The position numbers and the translations under genes were made by a program. Shown in pieces: positions 63,248 to 64,000 of a stretch of 64,000 bases of DNA (position 1 is the first letter of the stretch; every line of letters begins with the position of its first letter). This stretch comes from Paraburkholderia haematera (lineage in GTDB: Bacteria; Pseudomonadota; Gammaproteobacteria; Burkholderiales; Burkholderiaceae): NCBI RefSeq assembly GCF_905220975.1, contig NZ_CAJNBK010000002.1, positions 248,001 to 312,000 of the forward strand, in the 5' to 3' direction. Under the pieces are notes generated by a model. It worked only from the letters and a program-made list of their open reading frames with translations. It searched no databases and was not told the origin of the DNA.

Positions 63248-64000
63248 ATGTTCCATCTGATTTTCTCTTCTCTCGGCAACCTCGTCTCGGCGGTGCAGAC
63301 GTTGCTATACATCAACGTGGTGCAGCCGCTGCTGTTCCACTTTGACCTGATGGGCTATGACGAGGACACTTACGACAGCCTGTATTGGGTGATTGTCGGC
63401 GTCTTCGAGGTGCTGGCGATGTACGCGATCCTGCGCCCGCTCGAGGCGCTCCGTCCAGTGGAGCAGTGGGAAAACCGCAAGGCGGTGCGCGTCGACGTGA
63501 TTTACACGTGGATTGCCAAGCTTGGCATTCTCAACCTGTTCTTCTTTTTCGCGCTGCAGCCGTTCTTCGACAACGTGCAAGCCTGGCTGAGGCTGCACAA
63601 CATCGCGAATATCGAATTCGATAATCTGTGGCCGGGCGTCACCACGCAGCCGCTCGTCACGTTCGTGATGTATCTGCTCGTGCTCGATTTCGCCGGTTAC
63701 TGGTATCACCGCTGGGAGCATCGGTTCGGCGTATGGTGGGAATTGCACGCGGTGCATCACAGTCAGCAGCAGATGTCGCTTTGGTCCGACGACCGTAACC
63801 ATCTGCTCGACGATCTGCTGCAAGCGTCGTTTTTCGCGGTAATTGCGCTGGTGATCGGCGTCCCGCCGTCGCAATTCGTCGTGCTGGTGGCAATCACGAA
63901 CCTCGCGCAGAGCGTGCAGCACGCGAACATTCGTCTGTACTTCGGCTGGCTTGGCGAGCGCCTGCTGGTCAGCCCGACATTCCACCGCCGTCACCATGCG
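63248..64000 (+). CDS. sterol desaturase/fatty acid hydroxylase family protein, 3' end beyond the window
   Basis: The frame runs open for 251 codons to the window end. MFHLIFSSLGNLVSAVQTLLYINVV starts a membrane protein with several helices and the di-iron His motifs HRWEH, HAVHH and, at the cut end, FHRRHH. Members hydroxylate or desaturate lipids (sterols, carotenoids, fatty acids, sphingolipids). The upstream propeller gene is probably in the same operon. The last His motif and C-terminus are missing from the window, so the exact subgroup cannot be named. Confidence 0.85.
   Translation, partial: MFHLIFSSLGNLVSAVQTLLYINVVQPLLFHFDLMGYDEDTYDSLYWVIVGVFEVLAMYAILRPLEALRPVEQWENRKAVRVDVIYTWIAKLGILNLFFFFALQPFFDNVQAWLRLHNIANIEFDNLWPGVTTQPLVTFVMYLLVLDFAGYWYHRWEHRFGVWWELHAVHHSQQQMSLWSDDRNHLLDDLLQASFFAVIALVIGVPPSQFVVLVAITNLAQSVQHANIRLYFGWLGERLLVSPTFHRRHHA

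Overview
The window looks like a chromosomal segment of a Burkholderiaceae bacterium, most likely Paraburkholderia or a close relative. It is GC-rich, so long antisense frames stay open by chance. The gene set and pairings are typical of that group: DUF2844 next to DUF3443, argA upstream of the yggX-type gene and divergent from hrpA, a TPP-riboswitch thiC, and an MXKDX-repeat protein. I see no transposase, integrase, phage gene or CRISPR array.

Layout. 0.2-5 kb: an Ala-rich lipoprotein, a protein of the HMW1C family of cytoplasmic N-glucosyltransferases, and the DUF3443/DUF2844 pair. 5.2-7.5 kb: bamC, a small membrane ORF, then a long gene-poor stretch with a complete sigma-54 control region (paired enhancer, IHF site, -24/-12 promoter) in front of about 205 nt of strongly structured sequence that ends in an intrinsic terminator. 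I read this as an unrecognised small RNA. 7.5-14.4 kb: DMT exporter, lactate permease, two envelope lipoproteins, thiC with its riboswitch, and a Rnk-type regulator. 14.9-19.6 kb: a pilin-like secreted protein, a DUF1223 protein, a cytochrome b plus Tat-exported molybdoenzyme, the MXKDX protein, and a second DMT exporter. 19.7-24 kb: a 2,4-dienoyl-CoA-reductase-like flavoenzyme and an MFS exporter flank a large inverted-repeat element. 24.2-30.7 kb: a LacI-controlled ABC importer operon ending in a GpdQ-like phosphodiesterase. 30.8-41.4 kb: tRNA-Leu(UAA), a YgjP-type metalloprotein, a YdeP/FdhF-like molybdoenzyme, a MocR regulator, an SDR, a BMP-family binding protein with a purine/pyrimidine deaminase, and two secreted proteins. 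41.5-49.5 kb: a GAF-PAS-GGDEF-EAL protein, an FAD disulfide oxidoreductase and several small conserved proteins. 49.5-58.1 kb: a ProP-like symporter, the YggX-type protein, ArgA and HrpA. 58.3-64 kb: a 1074-residue trimeric autotransporter adhesin, a YncE-like beta-propeller protein, and a sterol-desaturase-family gene cut by the window end.

Functional links: the cytoplasmic N-glycosyltransferase and the sequon-rich trimeric autotransporter could be enzyme and substrate although 56 kb apart. The ABC importer and GpdQ-like enzyme suggest uptake and hydrolysis of a phosphodiester. The BMP protein and deaminase suggest nucleobase or nucleoside salvage. The most novel signals are the sigma-54/IHF-controlled structured RNA at 6.93-7.29 kb and the 23-bp divergent argA/hrpA start region, where one ATTATAAT gives both strands a -10 box and both mRNAs are predicted to be leaderless.
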